This document shows, piece after piece, positions 37,294 through 45,716 of a DNA stretch of 64,000 nucleotides. Position 1 is the stretch's first letter; each line of letters opens with the position of its first letter. Source of the stretch: Halomonas sp. LR3S48 (GTDB lineage: Bacteria; Pseudomonadota; Gammaproteobacteria; Pseudomonadales; Halomonadaceae); the NCBI RefSeq assembly GCF_025725665.1, contig NZ_CP107009.1, positions 3,348,001 to 3,412,000 on the forward strand. Reading direction: 5' to 3'. The notes below the pieces were generated by a model that saw only the letters and a list, made by a program, of their open reading frames with translations, did no database searches and had not been told where the DNA came from. A program made the position numbers and the translations under genes.

Positions 37294-38672
37294 GTCGAGG
37301 GAGATTCCTCGAACGCGTCGGGTCGCCAGCGCTGAAGAAGCTCGATCAACTCGCGTGGCCCGTAGGGCTTGGCCAGGTAGTCGTCCATGCCGGCATCGTC
37401 GAAGCGCCGTCGGTCGCTCTCGGTGGCATTGGCCGTCAAGGCCACCAGGATACTGCGCCCGACATCGGGCAGCTGTGCTTCCTGCTCACGCCAGCGCCGG
37501 GCAGCCTCCACGCCATCCATGCCGGGCATGAAGATATCCATCAACACCAGGTCGTAGACGTGGCGGTGCTGCTGCTCCAGTGCCTCCAGGCCGCTGGCAA
37601 CGCTGTCGACACGCAACCCCTGCCGCTCCATGACCTGACTCGCCAGCATGCGGTTGACCGGACCATCATCGACGACCAGCACGCGCAGTGGACCAGCCTG
37701 GCTGGACGCAAGCCGCATGTCGCGCAGCGCCGCTTCGCCCTGCTCGCCCGCCAGGCTGCTGATCAACAGCAGAATATCGGCGATGCGCTCACTCAGGTGT
37801 GCATGTCGGTGCGGATCGACGCTGCCGCCTTCGCCCTGCACCTCCCGGCCCAGTTCGGAGAGCAGCGGCTCCAGCTCGCGCTGTAGCAAGGTCAGATAGC
37901 GCGACTTGAGCCGCGAGTCTTCGCGGGCACGTTCGCGAGCCGCCAGCAACCCCCCGAGGTCATGCGTACCGGCGTGCTCGAAGAGCAACAGCTGGTAGGG
38001 GGAGGCATCCAGCCATTCCACCTGATAGGAGCGCCAGCGTCCTTCACCATCCAGCACCTGGACCTCGACCAGCTTGCTCCCTGCCGCTTCGGTAGCGATC
38101 AGGCGAGTCGCGGGATCCTGTCCCGCCAAAGTCTCCTGGCTCTCTCCCAATAGTTGCTCCATGGCCAGGTTGGCGCCCACGATTCGCCCACGATAAAGCA
38201 GCAGGACCGGGCGCTGGCTGGCCATCAGCAGGCCATCCAGGCTCGGCACCAGTCCCAGCCGGGACTGCAGCTCGACCATGCCGTCATGCAGCCTCTCCAG
38301 TCGCCCGATGACCGAGCCCTCGTAGCCCGACGACTGGCGAGGCCCCCCAAGCCAACGCGGCAGGCACTCTTCGGTCTCCCGCAACAACCGCTCGATACGG
38401 ACGAGGCGGCCCTCGATCTGGCCTTCGCACTCGCGCATGCGGTGACGCAGCTGCAGGAGAAACGCGGAGACGGTCAGGGCGGTGCCGACCAGCAAGGCCA
38501 GCAACAGCCAGGCGGACTCGGCCCAGGAGGAGGGGTCGGGCGTGGCCACCCACAGCACCACGCCCACCAGCAGGCAAAGTACCACCAGGGCAGCCTGGGC
38601 CAGCAGCAGCGGCCAGAGCAACGGCCAGATCAGGTGCGACCAGAAGCGGTCCTTGCGAGTTCCCACGGGCAT
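37290..38672 (-). CDS. Membrane sensor with degenerate kinase helix and C-terminal receiver domain
   Basis: About 460 residues: two membrane helices (about 12-45 and 58-80), a coiled stretch, a PAS-like segment (about 140-245), a DHp-like helical pair and a receiver domain (about 330-450) with VLVVDD, the phospho-acceptor Asp in LVLMDIFMPGMDG, the Thr in VALTANA and Lys in YLAKPYG. In the helix resembling HisKA (LKSRYLTLLQRELEPLL), the position of the phospho-His is Arg, and no HATPase domain follows. It therefore looks like a hybrid kinase that lost catalysis. The start at 38672 avoids overlap with the upstream gene; 38732 and 38747 are alternatives. Confidence 0.8.
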   Translation of the reverse strand: MPVGTRKDRFWSHLIWPLLWPLLLAQAALVVLCLLVGVVLWVATPDPSSWAESAWLLLALLVGTALTVSAFLLQLRHRMRECEGQIEGRLVRIERLLRETEECLPRWLGGPRQSSGYEGSVIGRLERLHDGMVELQSRLGLVPSLDGLLMASQRPVLLLYRGRIVGANLAMEQLLGESQETLAGQDPATRLIATEAAGSKLVEVQVLDGEGRWRSYQVEWLDASPYQLLLFEHAGTHDLGGLLAARERAREDSRLKSRYLTLLQRELEPLLSELGREVQGEGGSVDPHRHAHLSERIADILLLISSLAGEQGEAALRDMRLASSQAGPLRVLVVDDGPVNRMLASQVMERQGLRVDSVASGLEALEQQHRHVYDLVLMDIFMPGMDGVEAARRWREQEAQLPDVGRSILVALTANATESDRRRFDDAGMDDYLAKPYGPRELIELLQRWRPDAFEESPST

Positions 38673-38706
38673 TCGCGTCCCTGTGCCAGGCAATATGGCT
38701 GTGAGT

Positions 38707-39528
38707 TTACGCCGACGGACCTCGGCTGTCATGGCAGCTCGAGACACCTAAGTGCGTGCACGGTAGAGCAATTCTTTCCCGAGCCTTGCCAAGCGCCATG
38801 CCCCCGGGACCGTATCGATGCTCCTCCATTACGATGGCGCCCGCCTCGTCGTTCCACTCCAGCCAGGTCGTGGCACGGGTACCGTACTGCTCGCCGACGA
38901 TGAAGGGCGCCGACAGGCGGCGCTCCAGATCCAACCCCACGCCCGTATCGGGCAGATGGGCGTCGTCCGCCGGGGTATCGTCGCTCATCGCCTTGAGGGC
39001 ATCGTCCGGCCACTTTCGGCGCAGCGCGGTCAGCAGCCCCTGGCGGACGGCGATCAGCTTGGGCCAGGGGGTGTCGAGACTGGCATTCGAGAGGCCATGG
39101 ATACCGGGCCTCACCTCCGCAAGCAGCAGTCGCTCGCGGCTGCGGTGAAGATGCCAGAGCCGTCGGCCGTCGCCAGCCAACAAATTGAAACCGGCATAGC
39201 GCCAGCCATCGCCCTTCGCCATCCTGGCCAGCCACCCGGCCAGGTCGTGGCTCTCGAGCGCCTCGCGCACGAGTTGGCCCCTGCTCGGCGCCTCGGCCGG
39301 CACTCGGAGTGCGGGATCGCGCACGTTGGTGACCGCGGCCACGCGGCCACGGCGATGCACCGCCAGCCAGCTGCCGCCGGCCTCGAGGTCGCGGCCGCCG
39401 ACGATCTCGGGTGCTCCCTCCCAGGCCTGGAGCGGCGCCGTCGGGCGCTGATGGAACTCGTCTCGATTGGCCACCAGCCGCAGTGGCACGGGAGAACCCG
39501 GGCGGAAATCGAAGGCGATGAGACACAT
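38707..39528 (-). CDS. NRDE/TANGO2-family Ntn-type protein
   Basis: A 273-residue protein starting MCLIAFDF, with the family-naming NRDE motif in LVANRDEFHQRPT (about residue 20) and GGRDLEAGGSWLAV, TNVRDP, GFNLL and HGLSNASLDTPWPK. The Cys after the initiator Met is in the N-terminal nucleophile position. Eukaryotic TANGO2 is linked to haem and lipid trafficking; bacterial members have no settled role. It follows ptsP by 10 bases and is part of the rppH-ptsP-...-lgt run. Confidence 0.93.
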   Translation of the reverse strand: MCLIAFDFRPGSPVPLRLVANRDEFHQRPTAPLQAWEGAPEIVGGRDLEAGGSWLAVHRRGRVAAVTNVRDPALRVPAEAPSRGQLVREALESHDLAGWLARMAKGDGWRYAGFNLLAGDGRRLWHLHRSRERLLLAEVRPGIHGLSNASLDTPWPKLIAVRQGLLTALRRKWPDDALKAMSDDTPADDAHLPDTGVGLDLERRLSAPFIVGEQYGTRATTWLEWNDEAGAIVMEEHRYGPGGMALGKARERIALPCTHLGVSSCHDSRGPSA

Positions 39529-39538
39529 GAGGTTGCGT

Positions 39539-41818
39539 TCAGTCCCGCGGGGGAAGCAGGTGCGCCAGCTGCCATTCGCTCAATCGCGCGAACAGGTGGC
39601 TTCGCACTGCGCCAGGCGTATTCAGGGCCAGGGTCTCGAGCACCAGCGTCTTGGCGGCATCTAGGGAGACCCGACGTATCGCAGCCCTGACACGCGGCAG
39701 GCTGGGCGCGTTCATGGAGAGCGAATCGAAGCCCATGCCCATCAGCAGCAGCGCCCCGGCCGGATCCCCGGCCATTTCCCCGCATACGCAGATTGGCTTC
39801 CTGAGCCGCTTGGAATCTTCGGCCAGCCTTGCCATGGCGCACAGTACCGCGGGATGGCAGGCATCGTAGAGGCTCGCCACGCGAGGGTTGTTGCGGTCTA
39901 CTGCCAGCAGGTACTGGGTCAGGTCGTTGCTGCCCACGGAGAAGAAATCGACACGCTCGGCCAGAGCGTCCAACTGGTAGAGCGTGGCAGGCACCTCCAG
40001 CATCACGCCCACCTTGGGCCGCGGCGTTACGATGCCCTCCTCGCCCAGCTCGCGAATGGCGCGGTCGAGCATGCGCAGGGCATCGTCGACTTCATCGACG
40101 TTGGTCACCATGGGCAGCAGAATCTGCAGGTTGTCGAGGCCCTGGGAGGCGCGCAGCATGGCACGCAGCTGCACCATCAATACTTCGGGATGATCGAGGG
40201 TGACACGGATGCCGCGCCAACCAAGGAAGGGGTTGGCCTCGTCGATGGGAAAGTAGGGCAGATCCTTGTCGCCGCCGATATCCAACGTGCGCATCACCAC
40301 CGGCAGCGGCGCAAAGCTCTCCAACTGGTCACGGTAGAGTCGCGCCTGCTCCTGTTCGCCCGGGAAACGCTCGGCGATCATGAACGGGACCTCGGTGCGA
40401 TACAGCCCCACGCCGCTGATACGCTTCTTGAGCGATACCGAGGTATCGATGGCCAGGCCGGTATTGACCATCAGCGGCATGACATGGCCATCCGGGGTCT
40501 CGCTGGGCAGGTCCTGCTCGTGCTCGAGCACTTCGACCAGCGCCGCCTCTTCGGCGATCAGGCTCTGATAGCGCGTCTTGAGCTCGTCCGAGGGGCGTAC
40601 GAACAGCCGGCCACGGTGCCCGTCGAGCACCACCTCGGCGCCGGAGAGGCGCGGCAGCGGCAGGTCGACCATCCCCGATACGGTGGGAACCCCCATGGCG
40701 CGGGCGACGATCGCCACGTGGGACGTGCTCGATCCACGCACCGACACCAGCCCGGCAAGCCGCTCCCTGGGTACCTCGCCCAGTGTGGCGACGCTGATCT
40801 CGTCGCCCACCAGGATGGTGCTCTCGGGGAAGACATGAGGTATCTGCGGCGTCTCCTCCTGAAGGTGAGCCAGCACTCGCCGGCCCAGGTCACGCACATC
40901 GGCGGCCCGTTCGCGCAGGTAGTCATCGTCGACCCGTTCCAGGTACTGCACGTGGCGCCGCACCACGTCGGCCAGGGCGCCGGGCGCCCACTGGCCCTCA
41001 CGGATGCGTTTCTCCACCTCCTGCGAAAGCGCCGCCTCGCTGAGCATCTGCTGATAGACCTCGAACAGCGCCAGCTCCTGTGCCGAGATGCGGCTGGCCA
41101 GGCGTTCGCCCGCCGCGCGGATCTCCTCGCGCACCCGCTCGATCGCCTCCTTGAGGCGCACGATCTCATATTCGACATCGGTCGGGATCAGGTCGGGAAC
41201 GCTGTCCAGGTCGGCCAGCGGCGCCACCACCACCACTTCGCCGATGGCCATGCCGGGCGAAGCGGCAACGCCGGTGAACAGCGCCTGCCCTCCCGGCAGG
41301 GCAGGCCGATTGAGGCTGCCGGTGGCCAGGGCATGGGCCAGTACGCCGGCAAGCTGCGCGCCCATGGTGATGAGAAAGGCTTCGTCCTCCTCGTCGTAAC
41401 GGCGCTTCTCCGCCTGCTGCACGACGAGAACGCCGAGCATGCGGCGCTGGTGGATGATGGGCACGCCAAGGAAACTGGAGTAGCGCTCCTCACCGGTGGC
41501 TTCGAAGTAGCGGAAGCGTGGGTGCGAGGGGGCATCCTCGAGGTTGAGCGGCTCTTCACGTTCGGCCACCAGGCCGACCAGGCCCTCTCCCACTCGCAGG
41601 CTCACGTGCCCCACCGCCTGGCTGTGCAGACCGATGGTCTCCATCAGGACGAGTTCCTGGGTCTCTCCATCGTGGAGATAAAAGGAACACACATCGGTAT
41701 GCATGGCCTTGCGAATACGCCGGACCATGGTCGCCAGCGCCGCATCGAGATTGCGGGCACCGTTGACTTCCTGTATGACCCGGCGCAGCACCTCCAGCAT
41801 CGGCGTCTTGCTTTCCAT
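39539..41818 (-). CDS. ptsP: Phosphoenolpyruvate-protein phosphotransferase PtsP (EI-Ntr)
   Basis: A 759-residue enzyme I of the nitrogen PTS: N-terminal GAF domain (about 17-160), enzyme I N-domain (about 175-290), swivelling His domain with the phospho-His in GSSTSHVAIVARAMGVPTV, and the PEP-binding barrel (about 430-740) with YRTEVPFM, MRTLDIGGDKDLPYF, GVMLEVP and SVGSNDLTQY. It passes phosphate from PEP to NPr and links nitrogen and potassium status to regulation. Placement after rppH matches enterics and pseudomonads. Confidence 0.97.
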   Translation of the reverse strand: MESKTPMLEVLRRVIQEVNGARNLDAALATMVRRIRKAMHTDVCSFYLHDGETQELVLMETIGLHSQAVGHVSLRVGEGLVGLVAEREEPLNLEDAPSHPRFRYFEATGEERYSSFLGVPIIHQRRMLGVLVVQQAEKRRYDEEDEAFLITMGAQLAGVLAHALATGSLNRPALPGGQALFTGVAASPGMAIGEVVVVAPLADLDSVPDLIPTDVEYEIVRLKEAIERVREEIRAAGERLASRISAQELALFEVYQQMLSEAALSQEVEKRIREGQWAPGALADVVRRHVQYLERVDDDYLRERAADVRDLGRRVLAHLQEETPQIPHVFPESTILVGDEISVATLGEVPRERLAGLVSVRGSSTSHVAIVARAMGVPTVSGMVDLPLPRLSGAEVVLDGHRGRLFVRPSDELKTRYQSLIAEEAALVEVLEHEQDLPSETPDGHVMPLMVNTGLAIDTSVSLKKRISGVGLYRTEVPFMIAERFPGEQEQARLYRDQLESFAPLPVVMRTLDIGGDKDLPYFPIDEANPFLGWRGIRVTLDHPEVLMVQLRAMLRASQGLDNLQILLPMVTNVDEVDDALRMLDRAIRELGEEGIVTPRPKVGVMLEVPATLYQLDALAERVDFFSVGSNDLTQYLLAVDRNNPRVASLYDACHPAVLCAMARLAEDSKRLRKPICVCGEMAGDPAGALLLMGMGFDSLSMNAPSLPRVRAAIRRVSLDAAKTLVLETLALNTPGAVRSHLFARLSEWQLAHLLPPRD

Positions 41819-41938
41819 TATTGTCTACCTCGCCTGGCTGAGGAATCGAGACCGAGCACCGTCGCCCGGGCTGGACGGGGCTTCTTGGCGGGGCCCTGCG
41901 TTGCCCCTCATGTCGTCGTGCCCATGGCCCGCCCTCGA

Positions 41939-42430
41939 TCAGCGGCCCTCGAGCGCCAGTCGCTGCGCGCGTGGGGACAGTTCGCTCAGCGCGCGGCGAT
42001 ATACCTCGCGCTTGAATGGCACCACCTGGCCCAGCGGATACCAGTAGCTGACCCAGCGCCAGTTATCGAACTCGGGTTTTTCCGAGCCATCCATGCAGAT
42101 GCGGTTCTCCTGGCAGCGAATCCGCAGCAGGAACCACTTCTGCTTCTGGCCGATACAGACCGGCCTGGAATTCATGCGCACCATGCGTCGCGGCAGGCGA
42201 TAGCGCAGCCATCCCCGGGTACAGGCCAGTAGCTCGACGTCATCGGCGGTCAGGCCGATTTCCTCCTCCAGCTCACGATAGAGCGCCTGTTGCGGTGTTT
42301 CGGTTGACTTGATGCCTCCCTGGGGAAACTGCCACGCATTCTGTCCAACCCGACGCGCCCAAAGCAGTTGCCCCCTGGCGTTGGCGATGATGATGCCAAC
42401 GTTGGGGCGAAAGCCGTCAGCGTCGATCAC
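41939..42430 (-). CDS. rppH: RNA pyrophosphohydrolase RppH
   Basis: A 163-residue Nudix protein starting (GTG) [17 protein letters not shown], the standard RppH N-terminus. [20 protein letters not shown] leads into the Nudix box with LEEEIGL. It removes pyrophosphate from mRNA 5' ends to trigger RNase E decay. The GTG at 42430 has AAGGTG 6 bases upstream and fits family length; the frame extends to an ATG at 42583, which would add 51 residues that other RppH proteins lack. Confidence 0.92.
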   Translation of the reverse strand: MIDADGFRPNVGIIIANARGQLLWARRVGQNAWQFPQGGIKSTETPQQALYRELEEEIGLTADDVELLACTRGWLRYRLPRRMVRMNSRPVCIGQKQKWFLLRIRCQENRICMDGSEKPEFDNWRWVSYWYPLGQVVPFKREVYRRALSELSPRAQRLALEGR

Positions 42431-42649
42431 GGACGTCACCTTGTGAAATACGTCATTGAGAGCATTCTTCCACAATGGCGCGAAGCGCATCAATACAAGG
42501 TTCAGGCAGGACGCTCTCGCCTGGCGGCGCCAGACGAGAGAAAAAGCACTGCCAGGCTTAGCAGCGCGAGCGTTGTCTGACATAATCGCCAGCTTTCACG
42601 CAATGCAGCATGACGTTACGACAACTCACCACATCGCAAGGGGTAAGCT

Positions 42650-43306
42650 GTGAGTCTGGCCATCTTCGATCTGGACAACACCCTGCTCTCCATCGACAGC
42701 GACCACGCCTGGGGCGAATTCCTGCTCGAACAGGGGGCGGTGGATGCCGAGGCCTACCGTGAAGCCAACGACCGCTTCATGGCCGACTATGAAGCGGGCA
42801 CGCTGGATATCCACGCCTTTCTGGCCGTGGCGCTCAGGCCGCTGGCCGAGAACAGCCCGGAGCAGCTCGCGGCCTGGCACCAGCAGTTCATGGCCAGCAA
42901 GGTCGAACCCAGCATCCTGGCCAAGGGCGAGGAGCTGCTGGCGCGCCATCGCAGCCGTGGCGACACCCTGCTGATCATCACCGCCACCAACCGCTTCATT
43001 ACTGGCCCCATCGCACAGCGGCTGGGAGTGGATCACTTGATCGCCGTGGAGCCGGAAGTACGGGATGGCCGCTACACCGGCAAGGTCAGCGGCACGCCGA
43101 GCTATCGCGAAGGCAAGGTGAAGCGGCTCGAGGAGTGGCTGGCGGGCACGGACCTGACCCTGGACGACGCCTGGTTCTACAGCGACTCGCACAACGACCT
43201 GCCGCTGCTGCAATTGGTAGAACACCCGGTAGCGGTGGACCCCGACCCCACCCTGCGCGAGGAAGCCGAGAAGCGCGGCTGGCGGATCATGAGCCTGAGG
43301 GACTGA
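42650..43306 (+). CDS. HAD-superfamily IB hydrolase (SerB-like phosphatase)
   Basis: A 218-residue HAD phosphatase. Motif I is IFDLDNTLL (nucleophile Asp at about residue 7), motif [10 protein letters not shown], and motif [17 protein letters not shown]. It belongs to the subfamily IB proteins related to phosphoserine phosphatase. The start is GTG with AAGGGG upstream. Divergent from rppH, the same arrangement as in Pseudomonas. Likely substrates are phosphoserine or a similar small phosphate ester; unproven. Confidence 0.9.
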   Translation: MSLAIFDLDNTLLSIDSDHAWGEFLLEQGAVDAEAYREANDRFMADYEAGTLDIHAFLAVALRPLAENSPEQLAAWHQQFMASKVEPSILAKGEELLARHRSRGDTLLIITATNRFITGPIAQRLGVDHLIAVEPEVRDGRYTGKVSGTPSYREGKVKRLEEWLAGTDLTLDDAWFYSDSHNDLPLLQLVEHPVAVDPDPTLREEAEKRGWRIMSLRD

Positions 43307-43340
43307 TCCGGGCTTGGCCCGGATCAGAGTCGTAAGACAA

Positions 43341-43370
43341 AAAACCCCGAAGGCGACCCTTCGGGGTTTT
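43341..43370. terminator. Bidirectional intrinsic terminator between HAD gene and mdh
   Basis: AAAACCCCGAAGG / CCTTCGGGGTTTT form a 13-bp perfect stem with a 4-base loop. A-tract on the left and T-tract on the right make it an intrinsic terminator for both converging genes (stops at 43306 and 43400). Confidence 0.95.
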
Positions 43371-43399
43371 CTTATCTCTTACGTCTTATTTCTCAACTC

Positions 43400-44374
43400 T
43401 TAGCCCAGCAAATGCTCGACCGCAGCGCGCTCTTCCCGCAGCTCATCTTCCGTAGCCTTCATCTTGGCACGGCTGAACTCGTCGATCTCGAGCCCCTGGA
43501 TGATCTCGTAGTCGCCGTTCTGGCAGCGCACCGGATAGGAGTAGATGATGCCCTCGGCGATGCCGTAGCTGCCGTCCGAGGGAATCGCCATGCTCACCAC
43601 CCGGTCGGTGCCCAGCGCCCAGTCGCGCATGTGATCGATGGCCGAAGAAGCGGCGGAAGCGGCGGAAGAGGCTCCGCGCGCCTTGATGATCGCCGCGCCG
43701 CGCTGCTGCACGGTGGGGATGAAGTCGTTTTCGTACCAGTCGCGCTCGACCAGGTCGAAGGCCGGCTTGCCGTCCACCTTGGTGTGGGCCAGGTCGGGGT
43801 ACTGGGTGGCACTGTGGTTGCCCCAGATGATCAAGCTGTCCACGTCGGTGACGCGCTTGCCGGTCTTCTGCGCCAGTTGGGTCAGAGCGCGGTTGTGGTC
43901 CAGGCGGGTCATCGCGGTGAACTGACGCGGGCTGAGGTCCGGCGCGTTGCAGGAGGCGATCAGGGCGTTGGTGTTGGCCGGGTTGCCCACCACCAGCACG
44001 CGTACATCGCGACTGGCGTTGTCGTTGAGCGCCTTGCCCTGCACGGAGAAGATCGCCGCGTTGGCTTCCAGCAGGTCCTTGCGCTCCATGCCTGGGCCGC
44101 GCGGACGGGCACCGACCAGCAGGGCGAAGTCGACATCCTTGAAGGCCACGTTGGGGTCGTCGGTGGCAACGATGCCCTGAACCAGCGGGAAGGCGCAATC
44201 GTTGACTTCCATGACCACGCCGTTGAGCGCGTCCATCGCCTGGGGAATCTCGAGCAGCTGGAGAATGATCGGCTGATCCGGGCCCAGCATGTCGCCTGCC
44301 GCGATACGGAAGATAAGGGAGTAGCTGATCTGGCCAGCACCGCCGGTAATGGCAATACGTACGGGATCTTTCAT
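43400..44374 (-). CDS. mdh: Malate dehydrogenase
   Basis: A 324-residue MDH of the cytosolic-type (LDH/MDH group with NADP-like loop) family: [21 protein letters not shown] (nucleotide fold), [18 protein letters not shown] (mobile loop with substrate Arg), [22 protein letters not shown] and the catalytic His in [13 protein letters not shown]. It oxidises malate to oxaloacetate in the TCA cycle. Two consecutive ATGs; the second (44374) has better spacing to AAGGAG. A longer frame to 44476 is not supported. Confidence 0.95.
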   Translation of the reverse strand: MKDPVRIAITGGAGQISYSLIFRIAAGDMLGPDQPIILQLLEIPQAMDALNGVVMEVNDCAFPLVQGIVATDDPNVAFKDVDFALLVGARPRGPGMERKDLLEANAAIFSVQGKALNDNASRDVRVLVVGNPANTNALIASCNAPDLSPRQFTAMTRLDHNRALTQLAQKTGKRVTDVDSLIIWGNHSATQYPDLAHTKVDGKPAFDLVERDWYENDFIPTVQQRGAAIIKARGASSAASAASSAIDHMRDWALGTDRVVSMAIPSDGSYGIAEGIIYSYPVRCQNGDYEIIQGLEIDEFSRAKMKATEDELREERAAVEHLLG

Positions 44375-44605
44375 CATTGCTCCTTCGATTAGGTCGCCGT
44401 GAGGATAAGCCTGGCGGATGCGTATCCACCCTGGCCGAAATCCGGACCGCCAAGATGTTATGCCTGCACCGCACAAAACTCAATCCGACCTCTGGTTAGG
44501 GGAAAGCGCTGCACAATAGCTCTGCGAGGCGACTGATACCCTTCGGCACATGCGCTATCATGCTGTGCCGAATAAGCTAATGCCGAATCAACCAGGGAAG
44601 GCCGC

Positions 44606-45715
44606 ATGTCGAAACGCCCCCCCATCTCCGCACTGCTGGCCGCTCTGGTGCTGCTGGCGCTTCTGCTGTGGCTGGCGCTAGGCGACCTGCAGCGCTTTCG
44701 ACAGGATGCGCCCCCCGCCGAAACGCCCGAAGCGGAACGCCTGCCACGGGTCGAATACCGCCTCAGCGAGGCCACACCCTACATGCCGCGGCGAATGGTC
44801 CAAGGCCAGTTGGAGGCCTTTCGCGAGGTCGAGCTGCGCAGTCGTCACAGCGGCCGCGTGGTCGAACTGCCGGTAGCCCAAGGCACGACAGTGGAGGCCG
44901 GTGCGCACCTTCTGGTCCTCTCACGCGATGCGCTGGAGGCCCAACTGGAACGCGCCGAGGACCAGCTCGAGCTGGCCCGGGCCGAACTCGCCGGGGCCGC
45001 CGATCTGCGCCAACGCAACCTGATTTCCCAACCCGAGCTGCTGCGCCTGCAGAGCAGCGTCAGCGTGGCGGCGGCGGAAGTGGCCGAGCTGCGCCAGGCC
45101 CTGGACGAGACACGCCCCACGGCCCCCTTCGATGGCGTACTCGACCGCCTGGACGTGGAGCTGGGCGAGCTGCTCCAGGTGGGCGAACCCTTTGCCCGCC
45201 TGATCGACGACCGACGCCTGATCGCCAGCGCCTGGGTGGCCCAGCGTGATGCCCACGACCTGAGCCCCGGCCTGGCCGTCGAGGCCCGACTGCTGGACGG
45301 CAGCCGGCTGAGCGGTGAGCTGACCCATGTCGCAAGCCGTGCCGATACAGCCACTCGCTCGTTCTATATCGAAGCCGAATTCGACAATCCGGAGCGCCGT
45401 CGGCTGGCCGGTGGCAGCGCCACCCTGGCCATTGCCCTGCCCGAGCGCGCGGTGCACCGCTTCTCCCCCGCCCTGCTCGAGCTGGATAACGAGGGGCGGC
45501 TACGGGTCAAGCACCTGGATGACGACGATCGGGTGGTCAGTACGCCGATCGATCTGGTTGCCGCCGATGCCAGTGAGGCCCGCGTGGCCGGGCTTCCCGA
45601 GACGATACGCCTGATTACCCTGGGCAACGGCTTCGTCGCCCCCGGCGATACCGTCGTCGCCGTACCGGCTGCGGACGCAAGCGAAGTGAGTGCCGAGAAA
45701 CGGGAGACTCTGTGA
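44606..45715 (+). CDS. RND efflux periplasmic adaptor (membrane-fusion protein)
   Basis: A 369-residue HlyD/AcrA-family protein: N-terminal membrane anchor (ISALLAALVLLALLLWLAL), a lipoyl half-motif (SRHSGRVVELPVAQGTTVEAG), an alpha-hairpin (about 110-165, LEAQLERAEDQLELARAELAG), second lipoyl half (APFDGVLDRLDVELGELLQVG) and beta-barrel. It bridges the inner-membrane pump encoded one base downstream to an outer-membrane channel that is not in this window. No lipobox Cys is seen, so it is anchored by the helix. Confidence 0.92.
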   Translation: MSKRPPISALLAALVLLALLLWLALGDLQRFRQDAPPAETPEAERLPRVEYRLSEATPYMPRRMVQGQLEAFREVELRSRHSGRVVELPVAQGTTVEAGAHLLVLSRDALEAQLERAEDQLELARAELAGAADLRQRNLISQPELLRLQSSVSVAAAEVAELRQALDETRPTAPFDGVLDRLDVELGELLQVGEPFARLIDDRRLIASAWVAQRDAHDLSPGLAVEARLLDGSRLSGELTHVASRADTATRSFYIEAEFDNPERRRLAGGSATLAIALPERAVHRFSPALLELDNEGRLRVKHLDDDDRVVSTPIDLVAADASEARVAGLPETIRLITLGNGFVAPGDTVVAVPAADASEVSAEKRETL

Positions 45716-45716
45716 G

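Noticed and set aside
39854..42232. A 792-codon plus-strand open frame opposite ptsP and rppH
   Set aside because: It lies antisense to two clear genes with full motifs. High GC in the third codon position produces such long antisense frames; its translation has no domain pattern.
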